A stretch of 50,679 nt of DNA from a virus. The stretch lies in IMG/VR virus record IMGVR_UViG_3300033153_003782, positions 1-50,679 of that record. One strand, given 5' to 3'. The notes under the pieces were generated by a model that did not search any database, had not been told where the DNA came from, and saw nothing but the letters and a program-made list of their open reading frames with translations. Shown here one piece after another: positions 29,628-39,204 of the stretch (its first letter is position 1; every line of letters starts with the position of its first letter). The position numbers and the translations under genes are program-made.

Positions 29628-30820
29628 ACGTATGTAATACTTCCTAGTTTAGCTTTTTCCCCTTCGCCAAGCCCGTACAGTGGTGTCGATAGCGTGTCTT
29701 TAAACACGAAAGCGCCAAGGAATATGCCTCCTGCGGCGTTGACTATGTCGTCCACAATTCCCGCAACTGCTGTCTGCGTTATGCGGTCCCGCCTTGGTGG
29801 AATTGAAAGCCCGTGTATAAACGGCTCGGCGTCTAAAAAATACTGTGTTAAAGCGGTCTCAATTGTGTCCTGCACGGTGGCGACGTCAAAGACGTTTAGT
29901 CCGGATATCTCGACGTCGAAATCGGGGCGCGTTATCGAGAAAACATTAACGAGCGCGCCGGCGGGGCGTCTGCTTGCTAGTCCGTTATCGTCTAGCTGGA
30001 TGCTGTCGTAAACGGCTTGTAGTTGTGGAGTAGTTGGGAAGCCGTCCGGGCTGCCACTGCTCAATTCTGTGGCTTCGGCGTACACATCGACTTGGCCTGG
30101 ACACGCGGACGTATACGGGTAGACGTTTATAATGCCCGCGACTTCTTCGCCCCAAATTTCATAATCTGCGTACGCGCCACCCTGTGGGCGTTTTTGAAAT
30201 CTGTCAATAACCCGCTGCCGGTAGACTTCCGGGTCCTCGGCGTCCGCAGCGGTCACAACTTGAGCGATTACTACCGTGGCGCTCGCGACGTTCGGTAATG
30301 GGTTAGCAAAATTTAGTATGGCGCCGGGGTCAAGATTGCCGATAGTACCAGCCCCACCCCCGCCGGACGGATCGCTCACGGCCACGACGTCAACCTGCTT
30401 CGTGGCCGCGTCAAGGACTACGCCTCCAAGCGTTAAATATACCACGTTATTGGTGCCCCCGATTAGCTGCGAGCCGGTCGGCAGAGTTCCGGTCTGGTTC
30501 TGCACGGTTATTTCTATAGTCAATTCGGCATTTGTCGCGGACGTTGGCGCCCCTACCCCGATAAGCTCCCCCCATATCGTGAGTGGGTTGATAGCTACGC
30601 CGAAAATTGTAGTTTCCTTGGCGCTCGCTGTCTTCACAAAAATTTGGAGGAACATAAAACCCGCGTACTTGTACAAGAGTACAAAAATAGCGGCTAGGGA
30701 CTTGGATAAAACCCGTAAAAAGGATTTTGGTAAAAGGGGTATCGTCTGGCCTAGTGTTACCTCTAGCGACGCGATAATATTGTCGCTTATTTCTTTCGTG
30801 GTTTTTGTGTCAAGGCTCAC
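29624..30820 (-). CDS. Baseplate J-like protein (Mu gp47 type), 398 aa
   Basis: The N-terminal LGQTIPLLPKSFLRVLSKSL, AINPLTIWGELIGVGAPTSA and the later EDPEVYRQRVIDRFQKRPQG, GGAYADYEIW are typical of baseplate wedge J proteins. I start it at GTG 30820, which overlaps the previous stop as GTGA and has GGAGAG nine bases upstream; a TTG five codons earlier is less likely. Confidence 0.92.
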   Translation of the reverse strand: MSLDTKTTKEISDNIIASLEVTLGQTIPLLPKSFLRVLSKSLAAIFVLLYKYAGFMFLQIFVKTASAKETTIFGVAINPLTIWGELIGVGAPTSATNAELTIEITVQNQTGTLPTGSQLIGGTNNVVYLTLGGVVLDAATKQVDVVAVSDPSGGGGAGTIGNLDPGAILNFANPLPNVASATVVIAQVVTAADAEDPEVYRQRVIDRFQKRPQGGAYADYEIWGEEVAGIINVYPYTSACPGQVDVYAEATELSSGSPDGFPTTPQLQAVYDSIQLDDNGLASRRPAGALVNVFSITRPDFDVEISGLNVFDVATVQDTIETALTQYFLDAEPFIHGLSIPPRRDRITQTAVAGIVDDIVNAAGGIFLGAFVFKDTLSTPLYGLGEGEKAKLGSITYV

Positions 30821-31257
30821 GACGTAGCTCTCCAATTTTCGGTAAATTCAAAACTTGATTCCTCGCCCTCGGCGCTGATATCGATAATTATTTTAACTTG
30901 GTTGACCCCGGATAACGCCGCGGAGACCTCAACCGACGAGGCAATACTCCCGGTTAAGAAAAATGATAAGTCTCTTTTCGCGGCGTCTTCTATGCGTAGT
31001 AAATTGTTAGACGTTGGGGGTATTGACTGTAAAAGATTTTGTGTCTCGCTAACGTATCGGCGGGCGGGTTCGTTCTCGCTTAAATTGCCCCACCATGTTT
31101 CGGCACTGCCGGATAGTCCCGTGTCGTCTTCGTTGCCTCCAAAAAGGGCCAAATACGCGGCCGTGGAGAATGTGCCGGTCATGGTCACAAGTCCGTCAAT
31201 GACTTCGATATCTCCGTCGTCGTTGGTCTGACATAATAGTACATCACCTTGCTGCAT
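30817..31257 (-). CDS. gp46/W-like baseplate protein, 146 aa
   Basis: The start MQQGDVLLCQTNDDGDIEVI and LSFFLTGSIASSVEVSAALS belong to the GP46 (PF07409/gpW-type) baseplate family. It starts at a TAATG overlap with the 32-aa micro-ORF and is followed by baseplate J, the usual order in Mu-like tails. Confidence 0.88.
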   Translation of the reverse strand: MQQGDVLLCQTNDDGDIEVIDGLVTMTGTFSTAAYLALFGGNEDDTGLSGSAETWWGNLSENEPARRYVSETQNLLQSIPPTSNNLLRIEDAAKRDLSFFLTGSIASSVEVSAALSGVNQVKIIIDISAEGEESSFEFTENWRATS

Positions 31258-31355
31258 TAGCCACTAGTCCCTAAACATATGTTAATAGCTATAGTAGCGC
31301 ACTTTAAAGAAAATACACCGCAGGCGCGCAGGTAAACGCCTTCAAACGCTAACAT
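31257..31355 (-). CDS. Micro-ORF in the baseplate operon, 32 aa
   Basis: The frame reads MLAFEGVYLRACGVFSLKCA then TIAINICLGTSG. It starts inside the end of the 153-aa gene and its stop overlaps the gp46 ATG as TAATG, exactly filling an apparent 91-bp gap. The role is unknown. Confidence 0.5.
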   Translation of the reverse strand: MLAFEGVYLRACGVFSLKCATIAINICLGTSG

Positions 31356-31810
31356 GCTGTTACGGCGGCTACGCTAGGCGCGGACGGTATCGGGGGTATA
31401 GGCACCGACGTAACCGCCGCGAATGCGTCCTGAACCTCTGTTATTTTTGTGGAATAATCTAAGGCTAACACCGTGGAGACGGGTATCATGTCAGTAACGG
31501 TAGCTAAGAGGTCATCATAGGGCTTCTGAAAAATTGCGGCGATGTCCGCTAAATAGGTCAATACGTCCTGCGGGTCAACGGGTGGAGAAATTACGGGGAG
31601 TAACAGGTCGAGCTGGTCACAAGCCTTATCGGTAACCCCTGTTAGCGCTTGGTTACAAGTGTTGCCGATTTTAGTCATTTGGTCCGTGAACCCCGCCGAG
31701 GCGTCGTTCAGCTCCGTAGGTGACAAAGAGTCTAAAAACGCTACACTCGGCACCGGTATGCTGTCGATAGTCGACTGTAGGTTATCGTAGTATGCTGTAT
31801 TAATTCCCAT
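31349..31810 (-). CDS. Hypothetical baseplate-region protein, 153 aa
   Basis: A largely helical protein (MGINTAYYDNLQSTIDSIPV) rich in Pro/Val/Ala at the C-terminus. It lies between the gp45-like spike and gp46, so a baseplate role is likely from position only. Confidence 0.7.
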   Translation of the reverse strand: MGINTAYYDNLQSTIDSIPVPSVAFLDSLSPTELNDASAGFTDQMTKIGNTCNQALTGVTDKACDQLDLLLPVISPPVDPQDVLTYLADIAAIFQKPYDDLLATVTDMIPVSTVLALDYSTKITEVQDAFAAVTSVPIPPIPSAPSVAAVTAC

Positions 31811-31821
31811 GTTTCGTTCCC

Positions 31822-32409
31822 TTAAGTTATCGCTACGGCGATGCCATTAATAAATGTGACTGTGGACACGGGCGTAGCTATACCCGAAACGCCTATATCA
31901 ACATTAAAATTACCGTAAACGTTTGTGTCGTTAGTGGTGAGGTTTATCTGCTTTCCTGTTTCTATATTTGCACTCTCTGCGGCGTCGAGGTTTACACTCT
32001 CCGCGGTCTCGGCGTTTATACTCTCCGCCGCCTCGATATTTAATCCTCCCAACTGGGTCCATTCAGCGCTAGAATTTGGGGTACTTAATACAACGGCCCC
32101 GCTGCTTTTAAGCCACACCTCGCAGATAGCTACGCCGTCGACGTCCCGCGCGTATATCCGTTTATCGCCCTCCGTGGCCTTGGGGGCGTTGACTGTGTCC
32201 ATATATCCTACGGCAATCTTTCGCCCCGTCCTCTGTGTGGGCATCGCCGCGACGAAGTCCTCCAACATCGGGAACGAGTCGTCACCAGGGTCGGCGAAAT
32301 GCTCATACGTCCCGAGGGGTCTACCGCCAGGGTCGCACTTTACGTCGGTAATATTCGAGCCGTTGCGGATGGTGCGCGTAAAAGACTTAATTATTGCTAT
32401 CAATCCCAT
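31822..32409 (-). CDS. Baseplate puncturing protein, gp45/gpV-like, 195 aa
   Basis: The order and the second half indicate a spike. After an OB-like region (about 60-120) comes a run of short repeated strands (AAESINAETAESVNLDAAES, then ANIETGKQINLTTNDTN), the pattern of a triple-stranded beta-helix needle. It overlaps the gp44/gpP-like gene. Confidence 0.82.
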   Translation of the reverse strand: MGLIAIIKSFTRTIRNGSNITDVKCDPGGRPLGTYEHFADPGDDSFPMLEDFVAAMPTQRTGRKIAVGYMDTVNAPKATEGDKRIYARDVDGVAICEVWLKSSGAVVLSTPNSSAEWTQLGGLNIEAAESINAETAESVNLDAAESANIETGKQINLTTNDTNVYGNFNVDIGVSGIATPVSTVTFINGIAVAIT

Positions 32410-33638
32410 GGTAATGTCTCCGGTATTTCGCCCGAAAAGCTGCCGGGTATAATTAAATTTAAAGTGACTGTTTCGCTGCCGGCGGACTTATTAAAAGAAA
32501 CGGTACGAATTAAAAAAGTATATTCCTCGAAAATCATAGCTCCCGGCGCGGTTAAATCTATGAGGGTATTCGGCGCCCATAGCACGCCCTCCGGGTCGCG
32601 CCAAGTGTTCAAAGTTATATTGTAGGCCACAACATTGGCGAACATTCGGCCTGCCTTGGCTTTTACCGCTTCCTCGACCTCCCCGGCCTCGGCGTCACGG
32701 ACTATAAAAGTATGCGGACGGGTTACGGTTTTAAGGCGTTCGTTTTTTACCGTAAAGCTCGACCCGGTCGTCCCCGCGTAAACTGGTTCAATGCCGCTTA
32801 CGTGGCTAAAGTACCCTTGTTGATTGAATTGGGGCGCGACGCTTAAAAGTGGGCTCGAGCCCTCTGCCAAGGTTGCCACTATCTTTCCCTCGGACTCGGC
32901 GCGCTGGAATTTTAACGAGCCGAAAGGGTCGCTAGTAATTATTAACCCACGCTGTTGAGCTAAGGTTGTAAAAAAGTTTAATAGGTTACCGTCTGGCTGT
33001 ATCGCTACCCGTTCAAATACTGCACCTGGTGCCCCCGGTCCGTCGATGACGCGTATTCCGAAGGGTTGTACTAAGGACTGCGCAATGTCCACAATATTCA
33101 AGTTATTAAACTCTAGTTGGTAGGAGTCATTGGGTGTGAACGGAGTGCAGTCATTGACAACACCGGGCCGCGCGTACCCCGAAACCGAGACGACTTTCGC
33201 ATCCGCTGTGACGTCCGGCTGTACTGAGATTAGCGTTCCGGTAAAAAGTAGGTCCACACCAACTGAAATCTGTATGTCTTGGTACTGGAACGGCGCGAAC
33301 GACGCGCGAAAGTCCGGGTCGTCTGGTGTCAGCGGCGCGTTAAATGTAAATGTGCTCATTCCGTCCAGTTGTTGCAATACATTAAACGACGTCCAGAATC
33401 TAAAAATTTTATTGTTTATTGCTATGGTGACTTCGTTCTCGTCGGTGAATGGCGTCTCCTGCGCTCTGTCCTGTGGCGCTCCCGCCTGTGGTGGCGTTAT
33501 AATACTAACTCCCGCCGTCAATGTCCCACCCAGTCCGGGGTTAGCCGTGGCAAGTGCTAGGGCGTTAGTTCCCACGCCGTAAACTTTACGGCTAATTAAG
33601 TCGAACGTGTCGCCAATCTGTACAATATAATTAGACAT
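32400..33638 (-). CDS. Baseplate hub protein, Mu gpP/P2 gpD-like with LysM start, 412 aa
   Basis: Residues 1-55 form a LysM-like/gpX domain (YIVQIGDTFDLISRKVYGVG). The remainder (TFNAPLTPDDPDFRASFAPF, then ISVGVDLLFTGTLISVQPDV, and DPEGVLWAPNTLIDLTAPGA) is characteristic of the gp27/gpD/Mu gp44 hub. The start overlaps the circularisation-type gene. Confidence 0.88.
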   Translation of the reverse strand: MSNYIVQIGDTFDLISRKVYGVGTNALALATANPGLGGTLTAGVSIITPPQAGAPQDRAQETPFTDENEVTIAINNKIFRFWTSFNVLQQLDGMSTFTFNAPLTPDDPDFRASFAPFQYQDIQISVGVDLLFTGTLISVQPDVTADAKVVSVSGYARPGVVNDCTPFTPNDSYQLEFNNLNIVDIAQSLVQPFGIRVIDGPGAPGAVFERVAIQPDGNLLNFFTTLAQQRGLIITSDPFGSLKFQRAESEGKIVATLAEGSSPLLSVAPQFNQQGYFSHVSGIEPVYAGTTGSSFTVKNERLKTVTRPHTFIVRDAEAGEVEEAVKAKAGRMFANVVAYNITLNTWRDPEGVLWAPNTLIDLTAPGAMIFEEYTFLIRTVSFNKSAGSETVTLNLIIPGSFSGEIPETLPWD

Positions 33639-34875
33639 AATAAACTATTTCTTTACCCATGGGCAGTTCTAAAATTTCCGAACCTGTCAGCTCGTTTGAG
33701 TTTATCAAAAAATCGAGCTGGTCGTCTACGCTGCCGTAAATCTCGGCGGCTAAGTCTATTATAGTCCGTCCCCTGTCTAAAACTATCCGGCGCTCTTGCT
33801 TGAGACTAAAAGAAATTTCCACAAGAAAACCCGCGGCAAGTGCTACGGCTTCCTGTAAAGCTTGGTACGCCGCGCCCGTGTCGATCTCTTCGAGCGCTTC
33901 GAAATTGTCATCTCGCCAAACGACGAGCCGGTCCATTTGCGCGAGTACCACCTCGGCCGCCTCAAGTGCTGCGGTTTTCGTTTCAAATTGATTGTTTACC
34001 ACAGAAACAACGGAGGCCGAGACGAAGCCCGACGCGTACATATTCGCGTTGTGAAACCTGTTTGGTATAAGTGAATTATTGCCCGTGTTGACGTTCGCCC
34101 CGTTGCCGGATATGATCGCGTCAAGTAAGTTCCCATACGCGCCTAATTTGTCCGTGATCGCCGAAAGGGCTCGGGCCGGTGCTTGGATCAATAAAACAGT
34201 TTGGAAGGCTAAGGCTAGAGGCTGCCCGATTAGCGTCTCGATGCCGTTGTCTATACTGCCCTTTATCGCGTTGAATTGTGTCTCGACTTCTTTTAGCGTT
34301 TTGGCTATCGGTGCAAGTGCGTTGCTGGCGGTTGTGAGAAACGCGTCGTATTCACTCGCAAAGGTCACAGTTTCTAGGGCGCTGTCGAGGTCTAGGACGT
34401 CGCCGAATTCCTCCGCGCTGGTCTCGTTATAATCTCCAATAGCTCCCAGTACTTCGCCGCTGGCGCTGGCTTGCGAACTCGGGTAAATAATGCCGGTTGT
34501 TTCGAAAAAATTTATTTCAAAAATTGCCTGGTTCGCGGCATCCTTTAAGTCATCGCGCCGGGTTATCGACCCCATTGGCACTACGTCCACAGTCCCATAC
34601 ATTGGGTGTTCTAGCCTGCCGTCCCCGCGCTCGCCTAGCGCGTCGAGAAATGCGTCCGCCTCTTCGTCATAGTCCGCACCCCAGAAAAATACCCGTAACG
34701 GGTAGCGGCGACCGCTGCGGCCGTTGTCCTGCACATAAGTACCGTCAACGCCGGGGAAATCGAAAGCCGCTGTGCGCTTATCAAATCCGACTGCCACATT
34801 CTCAAAATCAAAAGTTAGCCTTTTCCCGGACGGGGAAGTGTAGGCCGCTTGTCTTATTCTATCGGTCCACGACAT
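33631..34875 (-). CDS. Mu gpN-like DNA circularisation/baseplate protein, 414 aa
   Basis: The N-terminal part (AAYTSPSGKRLTFDFENVAV, FDFPGVDGTYVQDNGRSGRR, YPLRVFFWGADYD) is the PF07157 signature. Despite the historic name, Mu gpN is a tail/baseplate protein. The C-terminus (LDRGRTIIDLAAEIYGSVDD) resembles a LysM-type domain. It follows the tape measure gene as in Mu. Confidence 0.92.
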   Translation of the reverse strand: MSWTDRIRQAAYTSPSGKRLTFDFENVAVGFDKRTAAFDFPGVDGTYVQDNGRSGRRYPLRVFFWGADYDEEADAFLDALGERGDGRLEHPMYGTVDVVPMGSITRRDDLKDAANQAIFEINFFETTGIIYPSSQASASGEVLGAIGDYNETSAEEFGDVLDLDSALETVTFASEYDAFLTTASNALAPIAKTLKEVETQFNAIKGSIDNGIETLIGQPLALAFQTVLLIQAPARALSAITDKLGAYGNLLDAIISGNGANVNTGNNSLIPNRFHNANMYASGFVSASVVSVVNNQFETKTAALEAAEVVLAQMDRLVVWRDDNFEALEEIDTGAAYQALQEAVALAAGFLVEISFSLKQERRIVLDRGRTIIDLAAEIYGSVDDQLDFLINSNELTGSEILELPMGKEIVYYV

Positions 34876-36542
34876 TAAAACCCCCCTGTGTCTTGCATTT
34901 TGACGCCTGAAGGCATTGCGCCTTCTTGAGTAACGCCACCGTTAGTTCTATCTTCAATAATTAATTTTCCATTAGTGTCCTTCCCCTGTGCTGCTTGTGG
35001 GCTCTGTAACCTGGCGGCGGCATCTTCAGCGGCAAATCGTTTGCCCATTGCCGCCCACTTAGCCATAAACTCCGGCGACGCTGGAGTTTGCCCCGCTCTA
35101 CGCGCGGCCCTAGCGCTGGCTCGTTTCTGGTCCATTTCCTCGGGGGTGAAATCTGCGGGCGAGTCTAGAAATATGCGTGATATACCGGCACTTATAGTGC
35201 TGTTAAAATTCTTGAGGCTAAAACTATCAAAAGCGCGCTGAAGTGGCTGTATAAAGCCTTGGTCTATTTCGCCCATAGTCTCGACAAGTGCGTCCGGGAA
35301 AGCCTGCGCTACTCTTATCATGTCCTCAAAACCTTCGACAATAGCGGGAGTGTGTTTTACTACCCACTCGGTTGACCAGTCGACAAGCTCTTTAAACGGC
35401 CCGCCGCCTTTTCCAAATATACTTATTTTGAGTCCCTCGAAAGCGGACCCGAGTTTTAAAATACTGGCGTGAGTCGTTCCGCGCATTACGTCGGCCATTT
35501 CTTTAGTTTTCCCCGTGCTGTCTGTGAGCGCGTCGCGGTACGCTCTCAACTTATCCGTCCCAGTCTCTAAGATTGCACTTACCCCGGTAATGGCAATTTT
35601 TCCGAAAATTCCCTCTAAGACGGACGCGCGTTGCGCCTTGCCTAACTTGGCGGTGTTCTTTTCCAGCCGCCCGAATAAGCCCACAATATCAATTAGGTCG
35701 CCTTTTTCGTCTGTGACGTCTCCAATAAAACGGCTTACTAAACCCGTGGCCGCGCCTTTCTTGATCGCCTGTAGACGTAAAAACATGTTTTTTATAGCAG
35801 TACCGGCACGTGTGCCCTTGATACTTGAGTCCGCCATAACTCCCGTAAGCGCTGCGAAAGTTTCCATCGATTGCCCTGCGGACGTAACGTTAACAGCGCC
35901 GTCTTTCATTGTTTCAAAAAGTGTTTCCATATCGAGCGTGGCGCTTGTGGCCGTAGCCGTCAAAACGTCGTTAACTCGGGCTAAGTTTAGCGCCTGCTGT
36001 GCTGAGTCGTCGCTACGAAGTCCGAAGGCACCGAGCGCGTTTGTCGATATCTCCGTCGCCTTGGCGAGGTCTATGTTTGACGCGGTGGCTAAATCCACAA
36101 CGCCCGGAAGCGCTGCGATAGCTTGCTCAGCGTCAAAACCTGCAAGGGCCATAAACCCGAGCGCCTCGGCTGTTTGTGTGGCTGTAAATTCGGTAGTTTG
36201 CCCCGTCTTCATGGCGACGGCTTCGAGGTCTGCAAAGGCCTTAGTGCCCTTTCGGACCTCTCCGGGAAAACGGGCCGCGGCGTTTGTTATTTGCTGCTCG
36301 AATTCTGTACCTGCCCGTATTATGCTTACTAATCCCGCACCTATGGCCGCGGTGCCTGCAGCGCCCGCGATGCCGAATTTACGGTAGTGTTTCGTAAGCC
36401 CCTGGACCCTGCGGTCGAGGGTACGGACTCCGCGGGTCGCGGAACTCGTAAAACTGTTCATCCCTCTTTTCATGCTGCGAATAGCCGTCTTAGAGCCGTC
36501 TTTAACTTTAAAAACTGTGTCTATTACAAATCTATTCGCCAC
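34875..36542 (-). CDS. Tape measure protein, TP901 type, 555 aa
   Basis: The TP901-type core is clear (AVAMKTGQTTEFTATQTAEA, LGFMALAGFDAEQAIAALPG, then MADSSIKGTRAGTAIKNMFL). The short length suggests a short contractile tail, perhaps 80-90 nm by the usual length rule; that is inference. There is no lytic domain. GTG start with AGAGGA upstream. It overlaps the frameshifted chaperone extension. Confidence 0.92.
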   Translation of the reverse strand: MANRFVIDTVFKVKDGSKTAIRSMKRGMNSFTSSATRGVRTLDRRVQGLTKHYRKFGIAGAAGTAAIGAGLVSIIRAGTEFEQQITNAAARFPGEVRKGTKAFADLEAVAMKTGQTTEFTATQTAEALGFMALAGFDAEQAIAALPGVVDLATASNIDLAKATEISTNALGAFGLRSDDSAQQALNLARVNDVLTATATSATLDMETLFETMKDGAVNVTSAGQSMETFAALTGVMADSSIKGTRAGTAIKNMFLRLQAIKKGAATGLVSRFIGDVTDEKGDLIDIVGLFGRLEKNTAKLGKAQRASVLEGIFGKIAITGVSAILETGTDKLRAYRDALTDSTGKTKEMADVMRGTTHASILKLGSAFEGLKISIFGKGGGPFKELVDWSTEWVVKHTPAIVEGFEDMIRVAQAFPDALVETMGEIDQGFIQPLQRAFDSFSLKNFNSTISAGISRIFLDSPADFTPEEMDQKRASARAARRAGQTPASPEFMAKWAAMGKRFAAEDAAARLQSPQAAQGKDTNGKLIIEDRTNGGVTQEGAMPSGVKMQDTGGF

Positions 36543-36783
36543 GATTACAATTCCTCTTTAATTCGGGGATTAATCCCACATAAAAATACCTTATCTCACT
36601 GCAGCTCATCGTCCGCACATCTGGTAAAGCGGTGTAGTACCGGGAAATCTGTAAGATCATTACCCGATACACCTCCCCCCGCGTATTACCATACCGGAGC
36701 GGGGTTAGTCCTCCGCCAGCGTCTACCAGACACGAACGGACTAAGCCATAAAAAGCTGAAAAATAGCCTTGCAAACTTTTAAA
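36532..36783 (-). CDS. Frameshift extension of the tail assembly chaperone
   Basis: A frame in the -1 register runs from the slippery site to the stop at 36532, giving SLQGYFSAFYGLVRSCLVDA and onward (about 81 aa), ending just past the tape measure start. It has no start codon with a ribosome site of its own. Joined to the upstream frame it gives a product of about 203 aa, matching the gpE/gpE' (G/GT) pattern before tape measure genes. Confidence 0.8.
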   Translation of the reverse strand, partial: FKSLQGYFSAFYGLVRSCLVDAGGGLTPLRYGNTRGEVYRVMILQISRYYTALPDVRTMSCSEIRYFYVGLIPELKRNCNRGE

Positions 36784-37142
36784 CTTGACTGGGGCATACT
36801 CGCGAAAGTCTTAGAAGTCGCGACGCCTTCGGACAAAGCAGCTAGACCGGTAAAAACTCGTTGATTTCCGCCACCGCCGACGCTGTCCATTTGTAGCAAG
36901 TCCGCGCCCTTGGGCTCTCTGAAAGTTATCGGCGTGTCGGTTTTACTGAATACCGGCTGGCTTTTTTCGTCGAAACTTAAGTCCCCCTTCATTATGGCGC
37001 GGACTATTATATACTTAACCGCTTCGTGCCCGGCTTTGTCGTCGTCGTCCATATTCGAGACGTCGTTGTCAATGTCAAACGCGTCACAAAAATTCTCGTA
37101 CTCTTGTTCAGCTACTTCTTTAACTACTTTAAATTCTTTCAT
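36741..37142 (-). CDS. Tail assembly chaperone, short product, 133 aa
   Basis: The start at ATG 37142 has an AGGGAAA site; the open frame upstream lacks one. The protein begins MKEFKVVKEVAEQEYENFCD, is acidic, and lies between the tail tube and tape measure genes, where tail chaperones with a programmed frameshift are found. Ends QLFMA. Confidence 0.82.
   Translation of the reverse strand: MKEFKVVKEVAEQEYENFCDAFDIDNDVSNMDDDDKAGHEAVKYIIVRAIMKGDLSFDEKSQPVFSKTDTPITFREPKGADLLQMDSVGGGGNQRVFTGLAALSEGVATSKTFASMPQSSLKVCKAIFQLFMA
36777..36783 (-). promoter_or_regulatory. Slippery heptamer TTTAAAA for -1 frameshifting
   Basis: On the minus strand the bases TTTAAAA lie in register as T TTA AAA relative to the 133-aa frame, a canonical X XXY YYZ site. 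It is placed eleven codons before the zero-frame stop, with the -1 frame open beyond it. Confidence 0.85.
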
Positions 37143-37235
37143 TTTTGTTTCCCTATTTGAAAGAAATGTCGCGCACCGCCGAAGCGGCCGAAGGTAAGGG
37201 AAGGAACCGCGCAACAAATCAAAAACCCTAATATA

Positions 37236-37616
37236 TTACTGCTTGGTTAGGATACCTGGACCGGATAGCGCCACAGAGCCGGTCGTCGCCGCACTACTGA
37301 CTTCTATTGCTTCCGTTGGGCATCCGGTGCCTTGGTAAACGTCGCCGCTTGTGAACTCCACAGCTATCGGAAAAAAATCTTTTTCGTCCGCTAGTGCTTG
37401 CAAGAATTCTTGGTCACCTTTGTTGTCGTCTACTGCTAAGGCCAAGCCCGAGACCACCCACGCAACGCGGGTCATAATCTTACGGGCCGAGCCGTCACCG
37501 TTCGGCTGTACTTCGTTTTCAAATCCGCCAAGTTTCCGCGTCGCGTCCGCGTCCGCGGCTACTGCGAATAAGCGACCTTTTAAAGATACGCTGACTATCG
37601 GTCCACCTACTGACAT
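37236..37616 (-). CDS. Tail tube protein, Mu gpM-like, 126 aa
   Basis: The protein (MSVGGPIVSVSLKGRLFAVA, then ATRKLGGFENEVQPNGDGSA) fits the Mu-type tail tube family in length, motif and position directly after the sheath. AGGAG precedes the start. Confidence 0.88.
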   Translation of the reverse strand: MSVGGPIVSVSLKGRLFAVAADADATRKLGGFENEVQPNGDGSARKIMTRVAWVVSGLALAVDDNKGDQEFLQALADEKDFFPIAVEFTSGDVYQGTGCPTEAIEVSSAATTGSVALSGPGILTKQ

Positions 37617-37631
37617 AATAAAGCCCTCCTA

Positions 37632-39128
37632 TTAAGCTATGAACGGCGCAACGCCGAAGTTAAAACCAAAATTATTATCGATTGAGATAATATTTGTATT
37701 GCCGGAAAGCTTCCAAGTAACAGCGAGGTCTAGGCGTTTTGGGTTAGACCCATTAATGCCTGCAACTATACTGTCCTTTACAAACTTGGGGTCTGCTATT
37801 AAAGCCTCATTTCCGAGCTTATCGACAAGTGACGCCACTTCAGCGACGGCCATAGACGGCTTTTTCGCGTCTGGGTTGGTTGTCGGCTGGTTGTCTGGAA
37901 TTAATGGCGCGCCGTCCCATTCCACGCTGTTAAAAATCAAATCTAAGTTAAAGATTATATTTTGCAGCTTTACAATGTCCACGACATAACGGTAGGCCGG
38001 TACTGGCTCGCCCGTTGGATGATAAAAAGTGACCGTGTCGGCTAGGTTGACCACGCTGTCCTTCACAACAATAGAACTTGAGCCCTTCTTTATTGCTTCG
38101 TCACGTTCCGCGTAGTCCCACTGGTCCTCGTCTGAGCCTGGGGTAAGGCCTGAGGCGTCACGGCTGCCGTAATCACTAGCGGGTTTACTATTAGCCACAA
38201 TAACAACGCGCGAAAGCTCGCGAGCGGCTACAACTAGGGGCAAGTCAAAGCTACCCGGTGATACTAGCTGACAATTTGTACGATCCGTCGGTCTAGCGTC
38301 TGACACGGTTGTGGCTGTGCCGACGTCGGCTATAGTGTTTCCTGTAAATACTACTAGTGGCTTTTTAGTTAAAGCCCCCCAGCGACCTTCGCCGAAAGTA
38401 GAATACTTTGACAGGGTAGCCGTGTCCGCGATGTCAAGGCAATTTAATACCATAGTCTCCCAAATATCGCCGATCTTGTTGATAGCGTCGTCAACGTCTG
38501 GGTTAACCAGTCCGCCGGCGGCTTGAGTGATAGCAAAAACATTGCCTGCAGTCGTGGAGCCTTCGACGGCCACGAGAATATCGTTCGCGCTTACGCCTTC
38601 CCATTTCGAGGTGAAAGTAAGTTCCGTGACACCATCAACAGCAATAATAGGCATGGCTAAAACTGCGTTTATGGCGGTAGTCATTGCCGTAACGACCTGC
38701 GCCACAGTGGCCGCGGCGTCGATGACGAAGGGCTCGGATAAAATATTATTAACATTAACCCGGTACGACTCCGCTCTAGTAGCCGACCCAGACGGGGTGA
38801 TATCCCCTGCAGAAGCTACGCCGCTGGCGTCGTCCTCCATCGGGTAGACAGTAACCGGAATAGACCCGACGCCGTCGCCATTGATTGGGAACATTTGGAG
38901 CGCTGTTAAGTGAATAGGCGAGCCAAAACCGTAAGTTATGCCGGCTTCGTTCGCGCTTGTAATTTGGTTTTTGTCGAGGCTGTAACTAGCCGCCGTCGAG
39001 CCTTGACCGATAAGCGCGACGCGCTGCGGTAGTAAGAAAAGTGAACTCGTGTTCAAATTCTTAAATATTGTTTCTATGCCGACTACTCGCGCTACTGCGG
39101 AAGCGGCGACAGCGTTGGAAATTGCCAT
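37632..39128 (-). CDS. Contractile tail sheath, Mu gpL-like, 498 aa
   Basis: I start it at ATG 39128 with AAAGGAGTAAG upstream rather than the upstream in-frame codon. It reads MAISNAVAASAVARVVGIET, LLPQRVALIGQGSTAASYSL, and ends in the conserved sheath C-terminal domain (RLDLAVTWKLSGNTNIISID). It shows that the phage is a myovirus. Confidence 0.93.
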   Translation of the reverse strand: MAISNAVAASAVARVVGIETIFKNLNTSSLFLLPQRVALIGQGSTAASYSLDKNQITSANEAGITYGFGSPIHLTALQMFPINGDGVGSIPVTVYPMEDDASGVASAGDITPSGSATRAESYRVNVNNILSEPFVIDAAATVAQVVTAMTTAINAVLAMPIIAVDGVTELTFTSKWEGVSANDILVAVEGSTTAGNVFAITQAAGGLVNPDVDDAINKIGDIWETMVLNCLDIADTATLSKYSTFGEGRWGALTKKPLVVFTGNTIADVGTATTVSDARPTDRTNCQLVSPGSFDLPLVVAARELSRVVIVANSKPASDYGSRDASGLTPGSDEDQWDYAERDEAIKKGSSSIVVKDSVVNLADTVTFYHPTGEPVPAYRYVVDIVKLQNIIFNLDLIFNSVEWDGAPLIPDNQPTTNPDAKKPSMAVAEVASLVDKLGNEALIADPKFVKDSIVAGINGSNPKRLDLAVTWKLSGNTNIISIDNNFGFNFGVAPFIA

Positions 39129-39204
39129 GTTACTTACTCCTTTGTTTTTTCTTCCGTGTAGCAAAGCTACGAGGTTGTTTATTGTACACGTTCAAACGTG
39201 TTTT

